Source of the DNA: Telmatactis stephensoni
Lineage: Eukaryota; Cnidaria; Anthozoa; Actiniaria; Isophelliidae
Assembly (NCBI GenBank): GCA_029948255.1
Contig: JALIZF010001598.1
Location: 366,001 to 430,000, forward strand
Length of the DNA stretch: 64,000 nucleotides
Direction: 5' to 3'
Under the pieces are notes generated by a model. The model made no database searches, was not told the DNA's origin, and saw only the letters and a program-made list of their open reading frames with translations. Every line of letters starts with the position of its first letter. The first letter of the stretch is position 1. The translations under genes were made by a program, and so were the position numbers. This document shows positions 28,104 through 38,694 of the stretch, in pieces.

Positions 28104-31100
28104 TCAAATGCAGAAAACAATATAACTTAAAAAGTAGCCTTGTGGTTCATTAAACAGTGTTTGTGAAAAAATTATTCCAGTATTTCTACATTGTTGCTCT
28201 TTCAGTCCATCATATAAAACCCAGCCATTATTGAATTTCATGATTCCAATATAGTGCCCTCCATTCCACAGTGTAGCACCATATAAATGAAAAATCTTGC
28301 CTTGGAGCACTATGGTTTGGGGAACTTGTGATAGTGATAAACCCCCCCTCTGCTTAGCAAGTCCACAGAAAAAATAAAAATGTTCGTCAGGTTTACAAGT
28401 ACCCGTCCACCATTGACACAGTCTCTAAGGCCTGTGCAGTGCCATGATGGGTGTGGATTTCCTTGATCATCCAATGTGGAGTCTTCAAAGTAAGCATTGT
28501 GGTTTAATGGCTTACACTGAAATTTTCTGCGGCACTGTGCAACATCAGGGTAGAGCCAGGAATATACTGAGTCTAAAAAAATGTTGCCACTTGGATGATA
28601 AACAGGGTATCCCAGATTGGTAGTGTAGCAGGTGTAAGTGTGAAGAGGACAGGGGCAGGTGTCCAATCTGCATTGAGTGGTAACGACGGTACAGAGGTAA
28701 GGCCTCAGTAGTTTAATGAAATAGTCATCCTCATTGCCATAAAAGTTAACACAGTTGTCTTGAATGTTGGGTGTGTAACGTCACGTGATATGACGTAATA
28801 TAGAGTATCGTGTATCCATACCATGTGCGAGTAAAACAGTTGAGTTTCTGTCGGGGTCTGTCGCGCCGTTGTAGATTTCACGACATTAACCTCTGCGGGT
28901 GGGGGTGCGTTGTGATTTGACATTGCTTTCAATTGTGATGTTGTAGTTTCAGCTGAACGACAAACGTTCATACGCTTGACTAGTGTAAGTTCTGGAATTT
29001 GTAGGAGTTTTTCTTTCGAGTTTCACTATTGCGAAGGCCACAAACTATTCGGTCCCTAATAGCTCATCTTTAGCGTTCCGAAATTGCACGTGTCAGCGAG
29101 AGATCGTAGCGCTGATGCATATGCTTCGATAGATTCGTTCTCCTTTTGATCGCGAACATTAAACATATATCGTTCGTAGGTGATATTCGTCTTACCTAGG
29201 CAGTAGTTTTCCCAGAGCTCTATGATCCTATTCATGTTCTGTTTCTCTTCTTTGTTGATAAATGGTAGTCCGTTGTGTATCGCGAGGGCGTCCTGTCCAA
29301 TACATGTAATAAATGTAGCGACTCGATATTCATCGCTTTGGTCTCTGAGCTTCGTAACGAGCCCGTATGCATTCCATATCTGTTTCCATTGCTTCCGATT
29401 CGTGGCTAGATTGCCTTTAAGTTGAATTCTCGGCGGTATCGGTACATTACTCGAAACGAGTGGCGGTGATACGGCGGCTTCGGCGGGTATGTCATCGGGC
29501 ATTTCCACTGACTGTACTATTTCAAGTCTTCTTCTTCTCCTGGAACTTGAAATTTGTACTTGAATACTTACTGTTAACTTCTGACACCATGTAACGTTAT
29601 GCTTTAAAAGCCCGGGATAACTCAAAGGAGAAGCGACAGAAACTCAACTGTTTTACTCGCACATGGTATGGATACACGATACTCTATATTACGTCATATC
29701 ACGTGACGTTACAGGGTGGTCCATCTAAAACAGACAACTTTGCTTCACCAAACTGTCCATGTTCTATAAGTTCCAAAATGTTCAAAATTGTTTGGCCAGT
29801 TTGTGGAAAGTTAACTACATTAATCCTGTTAGATTTCACCAAAGCTTGGAAAATCATCAGCCAGTTGTCAACAGGACATGTGTTTAACAATTGCACATTA
29901 TTGCTAAGCGTACCTCCCCAGGGGATTATAACAAGATTGATGCTAGTAGATTGAACACCATGCATAATGTTAGCCATCACATCTGCAGTGTGCAGTTCGT
30001 CTTGCGCGATATTATTATCTGACGTGACATGTTTATCTGTGGGATCCCTACACCTGGGTTTGTGACAAGTTTGGTTCTCCGACGACAAAATAAAAGGGTT
30101 GAGGCGTCTTGGCACACGCATTTCAAATAGTTCTGGTGCTATAACTCTTTTCCAGAATGTTGTAAGGCTTGATAAAATATCTTTCATAACATCTAAATCA
30201 GGGTAGATTCTTTCTACTGAAACTGGCCCTTGTTCTGCATACAAAACAAAGTCACAGAATTTTCGTTCTGTTATAAGTAGCTGCATTTGTATCTGGTAGT
30301 AGTAAGAGTGGGAAGTTTTTAGACAGCACTTCCCATCTTTGATTGTAAAGCACTGCCTACTAAGAACATCTTTCGGGATGGATACTTTCCCTGAGGTGAC
30401 ATCTTCTATTGAATTATTTTTAAATATCTTCAGGCTTTTAATTTCTAGGAGCCCATCATCATTAACAAGTCCATCAGGTGAACATCCCAGGAAAGAGAAT
30501 TTCGGATTGACCCACAATCCAGTTGAAGATACATTATAGTGGGTTTGTTCTTCATATTTCTTCACAGCTTTTGGTTCACTTTCAAGCCCATACTTCATAA
30601 ATGATGTGGCAAAATGAGCTTCCATTTCCCAGACATTTGAATAGAGATATTTATAGGATCGAATCCCAGCGTTTTTATCCCCAGTACTTATGAGCTTACC
30701 TATTCGACAGGCATCTAGGCAATGAGAGGCTGTTATTCTCCAAAATCTTTCACTAAACCATTCTTGTGATGAACTTTGGCTTTGTGTGCCTGGCATTTCC
30801 TGGATTTCCGGTGGAGCTAGATTATCTGCTAACTTTTCTACGTTCTCTTTAAGAATGCCTTCGTTTGAGTCTTCAAGGCTATAATCATCATAAGATGTTT
30901 CAATCAAAGTCTCCCACATAGAGCGATCGCCATTTTCATATTTTGAGCTGATCGAACTCAAATCACTTATCAATCCATTAAGGTGTTCTTTGCTTACATG
31001 TCTCCTATTTTTGGGTCTAGGGTCAAAATCTATCACATCAACTTTCGAACTTTTTTTAACCTTTGAAGAATAGTTTGTCGATGATAATCTCTGTGGATTT

Positions 31101-31930
31101 TTGTTCCTCTTTTTCCCCTTGTTCCATGTACATGGTTTGCTTGTACAAGGCACCGTTACTGTGGGACCATTCTCTTGTACGTGGTCATGTAAATATAGCA
31201 ATAGTGCCACAACGTGACTGCAGCGGCCTAAAGCCGAAACCTTACAAGGCTCACAAGACCCATGTATTACAGCTCCACTGGTGTTTGATAAGATAATAAG
31301 GACATTATGAGGGAGATCGCTCCTCATAGACGGCCATACATGTGCTCTTGCAAAATAGTGTTCCTCTGTTCTCGTGTCCATAATGTCATGGACGAAGTTC
31401 GAGTCTACATACTTTCTGGCATTTTTTAGTGGTTTGTCTGTCATGTGGCCAAGACCAGTATCATTATCTTCTTCTTCTTCATTCATGTCTTCAATCACTT
31501 TTATTGATTCCAAGGCATAATAGTATATGTGGCCATAGTTGAACATCGCCGGTATGTCTTGGGATTGAAATTTATTCCAGCCGTCCAACGGAATGTGCGG
31601 GATATTATTTTATGGGATGGTGCTTGACTTGTTTGCTTGCTGTGAATTGTTCACTTCTTGATTTTCCCTCAAAACTTTTGCAGCAAACCACTTTCCTTCG
31701 TCAATACTAACGTCTAGTAATCGGTGATTACCAGAGCTAATGCAGTCTCGAACTCGCTGGATAAGTTCGCTTCTTTTACCAGTTTGTTTTAGACCTCTAC
31801 ATTTTAACCAGCGTTTAATTTGATCCACGGTATAGTTATCTGGATCGCTATCAAGTCGAGAGCCGGGGACACCATCATCTTCAGTAAGAATTGTTAAATG
31901 ACGAGCCGAAGTACTAGAAATAGAGTCCAT
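28104..31930 (-). pseudogene. SAP-SWIM-YqaJ nuclease with C-terminal cysteine-protease-like region
   Basis: Minus strand, start at 31930. Order: SAP motif near residues 30-62 (DQIKRWLKCRGLKQTGKRSE); SWIM-type zinc finger (CEPCKV ... GRCSHVVALL); YqaJ-type exonuclease core with GLESEPKAVKKYE, CSPDGL ... LLEIK (the D and ExK metal ligands) and YYQIQMQL; then a papain-like signature, Cys in NTCPVDNWL, a zinc-cysteine insert (CPCPLHTYTC, CRRKFQC), and His/Asp boxes in GGHYIGI and LYDGL near 28200-28260. YqaJ nucleases are lambda-exonuclease relatives; the second protein of ISL2EU elements carries this domain. Three lesions are seen: an in-frame TAA at 31610-31612, an LTR-element insertion at 28774-29713, and a one-base frame break near 28320. 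The protease assignment is inference. Confidence 0.7.
28774..29713 (-). mobile_element. LTR-retrotransposon remnant with inverted LTR arms
   Basis: The unit is flanked by the 5-bp duplication GGGTG (28769-28773 and 29714-29718), as expected for LTR-retroelement integration. But its first and last 80 bases (28774-28853 and 29634-29713) are perfect inverted copies starting TGTAACGTCACG, so both termini are the 5' edge of an LTR. On the minus strand a complete 124-bp LTR (29590-29713, TG...CA) is followed directly by TGGTGTCAG, a typical tRNA primer-binding site. Next comes a gag-like region (about 28860-29560, with a frame break near 29070) that matches Ty3/Gypsy capsid-type patterns, then the inverted partial LTR. 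Protease, reverse transcriptase and integrase are absent. Confidence 0.85.
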
Positions 31931-32033
31931 TATTACAGTGATTGTATAAGAGAATGTATGCACGTGTGAGTGTGTTTGTCTGAGTTACGCAAGGTGTGAA
32001 AATCTGTGACGTCAACTGCGCGGAACGCTATTA

Positions 32034-32119
32034 GATACTGGCGCTTCACTTTGATGTCTTGATAGGCAGAGTTTGTACATCATATCAAAACATCAAAGTG
32101 AAGCGATGATATTTAATTG
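32034..32119. repeat. hairpin MITE in the right TIR of the THAP/YqaJ element
   Basis: CGCTTCACTTTGATGTCTTGATA pairs with TATCAAAACATCAAAGTGAAGCG, a stem of about 23 bp; it separates GGAACGCTATT from GGTTAGTGGT, which are contiguous in the left TIR. Confidence 0.75.
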
Positions 32120-32128
32120 GTTAGTGGT

Positions 32129-33446
32129 CAGAGGAGGATGGACACTTCCCACGTGATACGTTAGACCAATCAAACTTGCTCCTTCAAGGTCGTTTCTGGC
32201 GTGACAGATTATTCACTCGAAATACATACAAAGGCGATAAATACGGAATTTTTCTTTTGAATTTAGTTGAAACTTTGCAATTTAAGTCTTCAGAATCAAT
32301 GTTGAGTTATCAAGGAATCGAACTGACATTAAATATCGGAAAGACAAGTGATATTTTCAGTTAAACTTTTGTCATCATTTTCAGTCACGCATGATACTTC
32401 TCGCAGAGATAAACTCTGCAGAGTAGGTACTTTCAAACCATGTGAAATCACATATTGTTAGCGAATAAGCCAACAAAATTTACATATCTGGAAAGTTCAA
32501 GAACTGAACTTTGATTTTAAGTGATTGCCCCCCTTTGTCCCCGCAGCGGTTTCAGAGATAGAGCGGTTTGAAAACTAAGAAAATTTGCCATCTTGTTCCA
32601 GAAGGTGACAAAAATACCGCGTCATACTCAGGTCAATGTCAGGTTTCCCAATAGTAAACTTGGAAAATCTAAAGAAACCTTAAAATACTAGAAGGGATAT
32701 TATTATTATGAAGCTTCATTCACGCCTAAAAAGCCTTCCTTTTATGTTTTTTATTAGTATGAACGCTTCCAATTCAAAGCAGAAGCAGTCCGGTCCATTA
32801 ATCTTCAGTTGTTCGTCGGAGAGAAAGTATGTTCCTCATGGCGACATTTAATAATTCCAGGCAAGAAGCCTACAAAAAGCAAATATAATAAACCTACGTC
32901 AAGAAAATCCCTGATTCATTCAGCATCAGTTTTACATATAAGCTTTGCTAAATTTGCCAAACATTATATTTCCGCTGTAGTTTATATAATATCGGTATCT
33001 CGACTTTCATAACTGATAACGAATCAAAGCTATCAACTAACTGATAAAACTTACAAAAGAGCTTATCTGAAAAATAATGCTTCTGTGTACTCTAACAAGA
33101 CATGGAGAGTTAAGGTTTGCAAACTTTTGGATAGATGTATCGCTCGATGGAACGACCAGAAGGCGCCTTTCTGGAGGCGAATATATTTACAAAGCTGAAA
33201 TGGCAGTAGATGACTTTCCGGCATCGCCAGGGAAGGTAAACTTGGTGCTGTCAATTCGAATGGATATGATGGATTGACACAGTGTATTATTACTAAGTCA
33301 TTATTCTCGAAAATCTATATTCTTGATCGATAGTGTTGTTGTTTGAGAACCTCTATTGATGTTATCACCTCGGTGGTTGGAGTCAACTGAGTTAGAATTT
33401 CATTTTGAACCATGATCCTTTGCGCGCCACTGTCCATCCTCCTCTG
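32129..33446. mobile_element. 1.3-kb TIR element with 9-bp target duplication
   Basis: Perfect 16-bp ends CAGAGGAGGATGGACA / TGTCCATCCTCCTCTG, with GTTAGTGGT directly repeated outside (32120-32128 and 33447-33455). Removing it restores the sequence seen in the opposite TIR of the host transposon. Only short open stretches (about 32176-32364, 32809-33012, 33077-33277) are inside, none recognised, so it is probably non-autonomous. CAG termini suit hAT (8-bp duplication), the 9-bp duplication suits MULE or Merlin; class undecided. Confidence 0.85.
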
Positions 33447-33554
33447 GTTAGTGGTATTCAAGGTTGTCAAAAAGATGTCAAAAATTAATCAAAAACTTTG
33501 TGGAAGTGGCAACGGTTTGAAGCGCAGCACTGTAAGGAACATTAATTTGAAAGT

Positions 33555-33660
33555 TGTTTTCTGCACCACAGTTGAAGGTGCAAGTCAGTGTAAGCTAAAA
33601 TTATACAAGAATTATGTGATATGTTTTAATATCACACTTGCATCCCACCTTGGTTACACA
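33555..33660 (+). repeat. dispersed repeat, copy 2 (shared with 23375-23545)
   Basis: Homologous to the minus strand at about 23460-23545; begins just beyond the right end of the THAP/YqaJ element. Confidence 0.65.
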
Positions 33661-33832
33661 ACACTATTTACAGTAAGGCTGTTATAGTGCTTAACATTAC
33701 TATATTGAAGACTATAGAAGGGTTAAAGTTAACAAGAGTCAGGAAACGTTTGAATTACACAGTACTCTAATGTACTTGCAAGGTGAAGATTAAATAAAAT
33801 GTTAAGCACTACTGTCAATAGTGTTGTGTATG
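33651..33832. repeat. MITE with about 40-bp inverted ends
   Basis: ACACAACACTATTTACAGTA and AGTGCTTAACATT at the left are inverted at the right as AATGTTAAGCACT, ACTGTCAATAGTGTTGTGTA. Confidence 0.7.
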
Positions 33833-33855
33833 CAATATATACTCTATTTTCGTAC

Positions 33856-34067
33856 CACAGTTTCATTCATCATGAGAAAAGGAAACTTCTCCACAACATT
33901 TTTCCCCTTGAAGCCTTCAATGACTTCTCTTCGTTTCTGAAAGGTCAGACACTGTAGCTCTTTAATCGCTTGGTAGTTCACAGGCTTTTTTTTAAATTCC
34001 TTCAGTATCTGTTGTTCATGCAACTGTGCATCATCATGTTCTTGATCATCATCTTTGCTATTCTTTG
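33856..34067 (-). pseudogene. SAMD3-like gene, internal exon
   Basis: Minus-strand open segment between acceptor TTTTAG and donor GTG/GTACGA. It encodes an acidic start (DDDQEHDDAQ) then QLHEQQILKEFKKKP, LTFQKRREVI and VVEKFPFLMM. The 'R-R-E-x-I ... V-x-E-K-F-P-x-L' pattern matches the block that follows the linker in SAMD3-like proteins. It is flanked downstream on the same strand by the THAP/YqaJ element and upstream by the CACTA element. Confidence 0.5.
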
Positions 34068-35050
34068 CTAAAAGCCCTTTTTCACTTTTTCATTGTAAAT
34101 AATTAGATTTGTGATACCGTTGTTTAAGCTGACACATCACAGTGGACTGAAAACAACAAATCAAGAAGAAATGTTGTACAATAATTTATTCTGATTTATT
34201 ACACAGCAACCTAGCTAACATATAGGCTCAGTAACTTAATTGACAGGCAATCTTTGATACTGTAACATGACTCATGATATGTGTGGCTGAGGGGTGTTTA
34301 ATTTGTTAAGCGAGCATGAAGGAAATTAAAGATAAGTGAATCAGCAAAGACAAAAGATGAGAAGAGCTGTAAGCTGTGTAAGGGGTATCAAAGGCACTTT
34401 GTAAACCATCCTCTGGCTGAATAGTTCACCTTCATTAAATAAAGTTGTTGTTATTGTTGTTGTTATTATAAGAGGCATGATGGCCAACAGTGACTGGCAG
34501 GCAAGCAACGTTTACATATACATTAGTGACAGAACCTTGCACAGATGCAGAAGATCTATATGCAACAGACTGTACTTAATTACTTGTAAACTTACACTTT
34601 ATACCTATTTCAAAAATTGTTGTCCCAGCAAGCAGTCCTCAGTGTGCAGATAGTCCAAGACTGCAAAGGATGTTGGTATAGTATTATAATAATTAATATA
34701 TTCAAAGCCTGTTTTGATTCCATGAAACATGAATACAAAAGGCCTAATTGGTCTCAAAGCTTGCTGCAGTACGTGCTTAGAATGTTCACCAAGGAACCAG
34801 CACACAAGGAAAGACAATAGCCACCTGATGAATTTAACAAACAACTACCAAGACCCTTTGCATTCTTGGACTGTACACTGAGGATTTGGTGCAACGTTTT
34901 GTGAAATAGGCATATATTAAATGATAAGTAGTTAGCAATCATAATTAGTACTGAAGTTAAATTTCATTTAGCAATCTAACCACAGTTTGCTTTTTTGTTC
35001 CCTTTTTTATAATTTCTTTAATTAATCAATCATTTCAACTAATAACTTAC

Positions 35051-35084
35051 CCAAAATGGAAATTCCTTTTTGAGAGGCCATCCA
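35051..35084 (-). pseudogene. SAMD3-like gene, 3' part of an exon cut by the CACTA element
   Basis: Encodes GWPLKKEFPFW to a clean donor TGG/GTAAGT. The 5' part of the same exon is at 48974-49425. Counting only one copy of the 3-bp target duplication, the two parts sum to 483 bases (161 codons), open and phase 0 at both ends, so a single intact exon existed before insertion. Confidence 0.7.
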
Positions 35085-35197
35085 CACAGGAAAAAAATTC
35101 CATTTCCCATACTGGGAATATTTTGGGTAATTTTTGTGATTTTCTTGGGAAATTCATGTAAATTCCCATGGTTGGGAAAAAAATTCCCAACAATTTC

Positions 35198-35637
35198 CCA
35201 TCCAAGGGAACTGTTTGTCCCATAATTTTCCCATATAAGGGAACTGTTTGTCCCATAATTTTCCCATCCAAGGGAATTGTTTGTCCCATAACTTACCCAT
35301 CCAAGGGAATTGTTTGTCCCATAATTTACCCATCCAAGGGAATTGTTTGTCCCATAATTTTCCCATCTAAGGGAACTGTTTGTCCCATAATTTTCCCATC
35401 TAAGGGAATTGTTTGTCCCATAATTTTCCCATCTAAGGGAATTGTTTGTCCCATAATTTTCCCATCTAAGGGAACTGTTTGTCCCATAATTTTCCCATCT
35501 AAGGGAATTGTTTGTCCCATAATTTTCCCATCTAAGGGAATTGTTTGTCCCATAATTTTCCCATCTAAGGGAACTGTTTGTCCCATAATTTTCCCATCCA
35601 AGGGAATTGCTTATCCCATAATTTTCCCATTAAAGGA
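35198..35637. repeat. 33-bp minisatellite, left subterminal array
   Basis: About 13 copies of a 33-base unit containing GGGAATTGTTTGTCCCATAA and TTTTCCCATC. Because 33 is divisible by three the array reads open as an 11-residue repeat, which is not taken as coding. Confidence 0.95.
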
Positions 35638-35701
35638 ATATATATCATCCCCCTTCCTCAAATCAAGTTTCACCCATATACAATGTACAAATTAGGGAAG
35701 A

Positions 35702-35950
35702 ATGTCAAAACGTTTATTTTTTTCATCAAAGCTAGTTACATCAAGGAGATTTTAGTGTGTACTAGAACATCAGACTTTTTCAACTTATGTCAAACATCAG
35801 ACTTTTTCAACTTATGTCAAATATCAGACTTTTTCAACTTATGTCAAACATCAGACTTTTTCAACTTATGTCAAAACGTATATTTTTTTCATCAAAGCTA
35901 GTTACATCAAGGAGATTGTAGTGTGTACTAGAACATCAGACTTTTTCAAC
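35702..35950. repeat. tandem and interspersed duplication at the end of the antisense gene
   Basis: A 26-base unit (CATCAGACTTTTTCAACTTA then TGTCAA) is repeated four times at about 35768-35873. A roughly 75-base block (GTCAAAACGT through TGTGTACTAGAACATCAGAC) occurs on both sides (35702-35777 and 35871-35945). Confidence 0.85.
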
Positions 35951-38441
35951 TTATTTATATTGGACCCTTCTTTTAATGAAGCATAATTAAAAGACAAGAG
36001 CTTTAAAGCTAAAACCTCATTTAGCTTTGTTGGTGTTAGGGCCGTCAGGTTTTTTCTGATTACTTGAAATTGGTTGACAAGAAGTTTTACAATAGTTTCT
36101 CTATCTGGCAGTTGCTGAAAAACTAGCTTAATGATTATTTGAGCAGTCGCACTGTTAAGTTTCACATACTTTGTCAGCTGACCTTCACCAGTGGGCTTCT
36201 GGAAAATGGCAGAATCACCATCATCACCACCATCGCAAACATCAGTATCATCATTTTCATGGTCAAGTATAACAGTACTGTTTGTTGAGTCATCATCCTT
36301 GGTTTCATTGGCACTCTGTGTTATAGAAAATAAAGAAAATTATATAATATAGTGATAAGAATTATTTTAAGTTTATTTATATACTTGTGCACTTTCCTCT
36401 TATTTTTAATCATATTGTAAAGCCCATGAGGATTCTACTAAGTCTTCTAATCTATATTACAAAATATGTGATAAATAATTCTGAGCACTTCAGTTTCTTA
36501 TTGTCTGATCAACACAATCTAGTAGCAATTAGTGCTTTTGGTTCACAGATTAAGTTCTGGCATTCTGCTATTATCATTTAATATTATAATATTATTTAGA
36601 ATGATAGGAGTAACAAGTGGTCAAATCCAACAAGACCTATCAAGGCACTTATTAGAAAATAAATAATAATAATAATATAAACAGATTCAGAGAAAACCAA
36701 AGCAAAACAGTGAGGACTAAATTAGGAAAATGTACTGTAAAATTGATTGCTTTTCTCACTGCACCTTGTTTTGTGACAGTTCAATCTCATCATCAGAATC
36801 CACAGACTGAAATAAGAAAGCAGTTTTATTACATTGAATAAAATAATGTAGATTATAAATTTAAAATGAACAATACAAAAATCCAAACAAACATACAGTT
36901 ATTGTAACACATAACTGAGCAAAGATTAAGACTTCTTAAAAGAATTTTTGAAACAAATTATTAACCACACATGCTTTGTTCTCTTTTACACAATTAAAAA
37001 CTGGAAGCAAATCCCTAATATTACATGACATTCAAATATGCTAAACATTTACCTTGCGAAGAGACAAATTCAGTTTTTTCTTCTTGCTTGTCAGAGTGGG
37101 CTGGAATTTAAATGTTAAGAAAGGACTTTATAAGTCATTCATGACTTTTGCTCCCATGTTATATAACAATGAATTTTGCTCCCATTACCCATCCTCATTT
37201 CTTACTTGTTAACAATGAGAATATTACCTTCAAGTCTTTCTTATTCTTTCTGTATCGGCGTTGTTCACTACAGAAGTCTTGAATGTGTTTCATTATTCCT
37301 TCAGATGTAAATCCAAGTTGTGGAACTGCACATGTTTTGGCTACAGTTTCAGAGAACTTTTGCAATCGAGATCTCATTTCAGGAGTGTTGAATTTGGGGA
37401 ATTCTGGACCAAATTCATCAGTTGCCAAGACACCCACTCTTTTTCTTCTAAAGAATGGCAAAGGAAATATGTTAGTAGTGCATAGCAATGGCTCCCAGAA
37501 GCAATTCCCCCTAACATTTTTAATCCTTTCAAATGCAAAATACCAGCTGTGTCGATTTGTGAAAAGCTGAAAGTGCTGTAATGATCGTTAATACAGAGAA
37601 ATGACTTTTCTTATAAAAACATAAGCATCTATCTTACTTTGTAAGGTATAAGGTTTTCATCTCTGGAGCCATTTTCCCCATTGCTACCATATTTGGTTTT
37701 AGTTGTCGAGGAGAGGATTCTACGTCTTTCACAGCGATGTGTTCAAATTCGCACTTTAATTTCAGTACTTTACCATAGCTTAAACCAAGGGTCTTGTATA
37801 TTTTAGCGTCAGTCTCTCTCTTTAGAAGATCTTCCAGGACGTTTTCATCAGTTATGTCCTCAGCTTTATAATTTAATTGAAAACAAAAAATGATAATACG
37901 ATTCGAAAACAAAATTTACGCATGTTTTTTTTACAACTGATGTTGTACTATATTGATAAACATAATATATATAAATGGAGGTATATGTAAAAACTAGACA
38001 ATAATTGAATAACATTGGGGCTAGCGAAATTATTATACTATATGGTAATATCAACTTTTACTTTAAAAGTCAAAGATTTCAGACATTCATTTCAAAAAGA
38101 CTTACAAAACTGATTTGCACGTGTCAACGTCATTTCTTCAATCTACATTCAAGGGATTCCATCGCTCAAAATCTCTCACAATCCTTAACATCCTGATAAA
38201 TATTATTTTCATATTGTGTCTATCGGTGATTTAAGATGCATATCTGCAGGAATTTACATCTATTTTGTGTTGATAAAGAGAGAGAAATCATGAATTCATG
38301 TTTATCGTTCATCCAAAACTTACCCTGAAAGTTTTTCATAACCTCCTCTCCAAATAGCCTTTTATTTGTCTCTAAAATAGTTTCTTGTGCTTCTTCTCCT
38401 TGCTTGATTTCCTCACTCATCTCTTTTGCTTCGTTTTCCAT
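35902..38441 (-). CDS. unknown protein with SAM-like region, antisense gene inside CACTA element
   Basis: Six minus-strand exons (38324-38441, 37638-37863, 37228-37447, 37053-37100, 36765-36806, 35902-36315) join in phase to 355 residues without a stop. The N terminus is charged and helical. Exons 1-2 form a segment (EEVMKNFQAEDITDENVL ... LGLSYGKVLKLKCEFEH) with the spacing and 'L-G-L-x-x-G-x-x-L-K' ending of a SAM domain. Exon 3 has FSETVAKTCAVPQLG and ends basic; exons 4-5 are short basic and acidic linkers; the last exon has an acidic stretch then a helical domain (QIIIKLVFQQLPDRETIVKL). It lies between the left array and the transposase and may be the element's accessory protein; that role is inference. 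SAM domains mediate protein or RNA contacts. The start at 38441 is the first ATG in the open frame. Confidence 0.6.
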
Positions 38442-38694
38442 TTTGACCTTGTTGTTTTTCCTTTTTTCTTCTTCTTTTTTCTGCAACAACCTATCTCAAG
38501 CAGCAAAACACACGAAAGGAACACGATCTGACTTTGGTTCCTTGTGAAAGCTGGAGACAAATTTGGGCAATTTTATGCCAGTCGAAACAAGCTGGCAGTA
38601 GATAATCTCATTGGATAGTTTTCCTGCCTAAATATCTCTGTGATATTACAGATAATCTTATTGGATAGTTTTCCCGCCTTGATTTGCAATGATT

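Larger units (their letters stand above)
26061..33532. mobile_element. THAP-transposase / YqaJ-nuclease DNA transposon (ISL2EU-like)
   Basis: The left end CAGTGCTGCGCCTCGAACCG is mirrored on the right as GCGCAGCACTG, with the dinucleotide TA outside each end (26059-26060 and 33533-33534). The inverted repeats run about 110 bp and include AACTTTGTGG, AGATGTCAAAAA, GGTTAG.GGTATTCAA and CGCGGAACGCTATT. The right arm is now split by two insertions: a hairpin at about 32034-32117 and the TIR element at 32129-33446. It encodes a THAP+DDE transposase (plus) and a SAP-SWIM-YqaJ protein (minus), the pairing known for ISL2EU elements. Both genes are broken, so the copy is dead. Confidence 0.8.

Noticed and set aside
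26061..33532. Kolobok assignment for the THAP transposon
   Set aside because: Kolobok elements use TTAA duplications; the edges here give TA, and the YqaJ partner gene points to an ISL2EU-type element.
34690..34820. Plus-strand coding-like block (FKACFDSMKHEYKRP...)
   Set aside because: Reads plausibly as protein for about 40 residues but has no family match, start or splice support; left unannotated.
35198..35637. CRISPR-like array (regular 33-bp repeats)
   Set aside because: No unique spacers; units are contiguous tandem copies, and the genome is eukaryotic.
35168..35695. Open frame of 175 codons with an 11-residue repeat, and its reverse-strand counterparts
   Set aside because: This is the 33-bp minisatellite; 33 is a multiple of three, so the frame stays open trivially on both strands.
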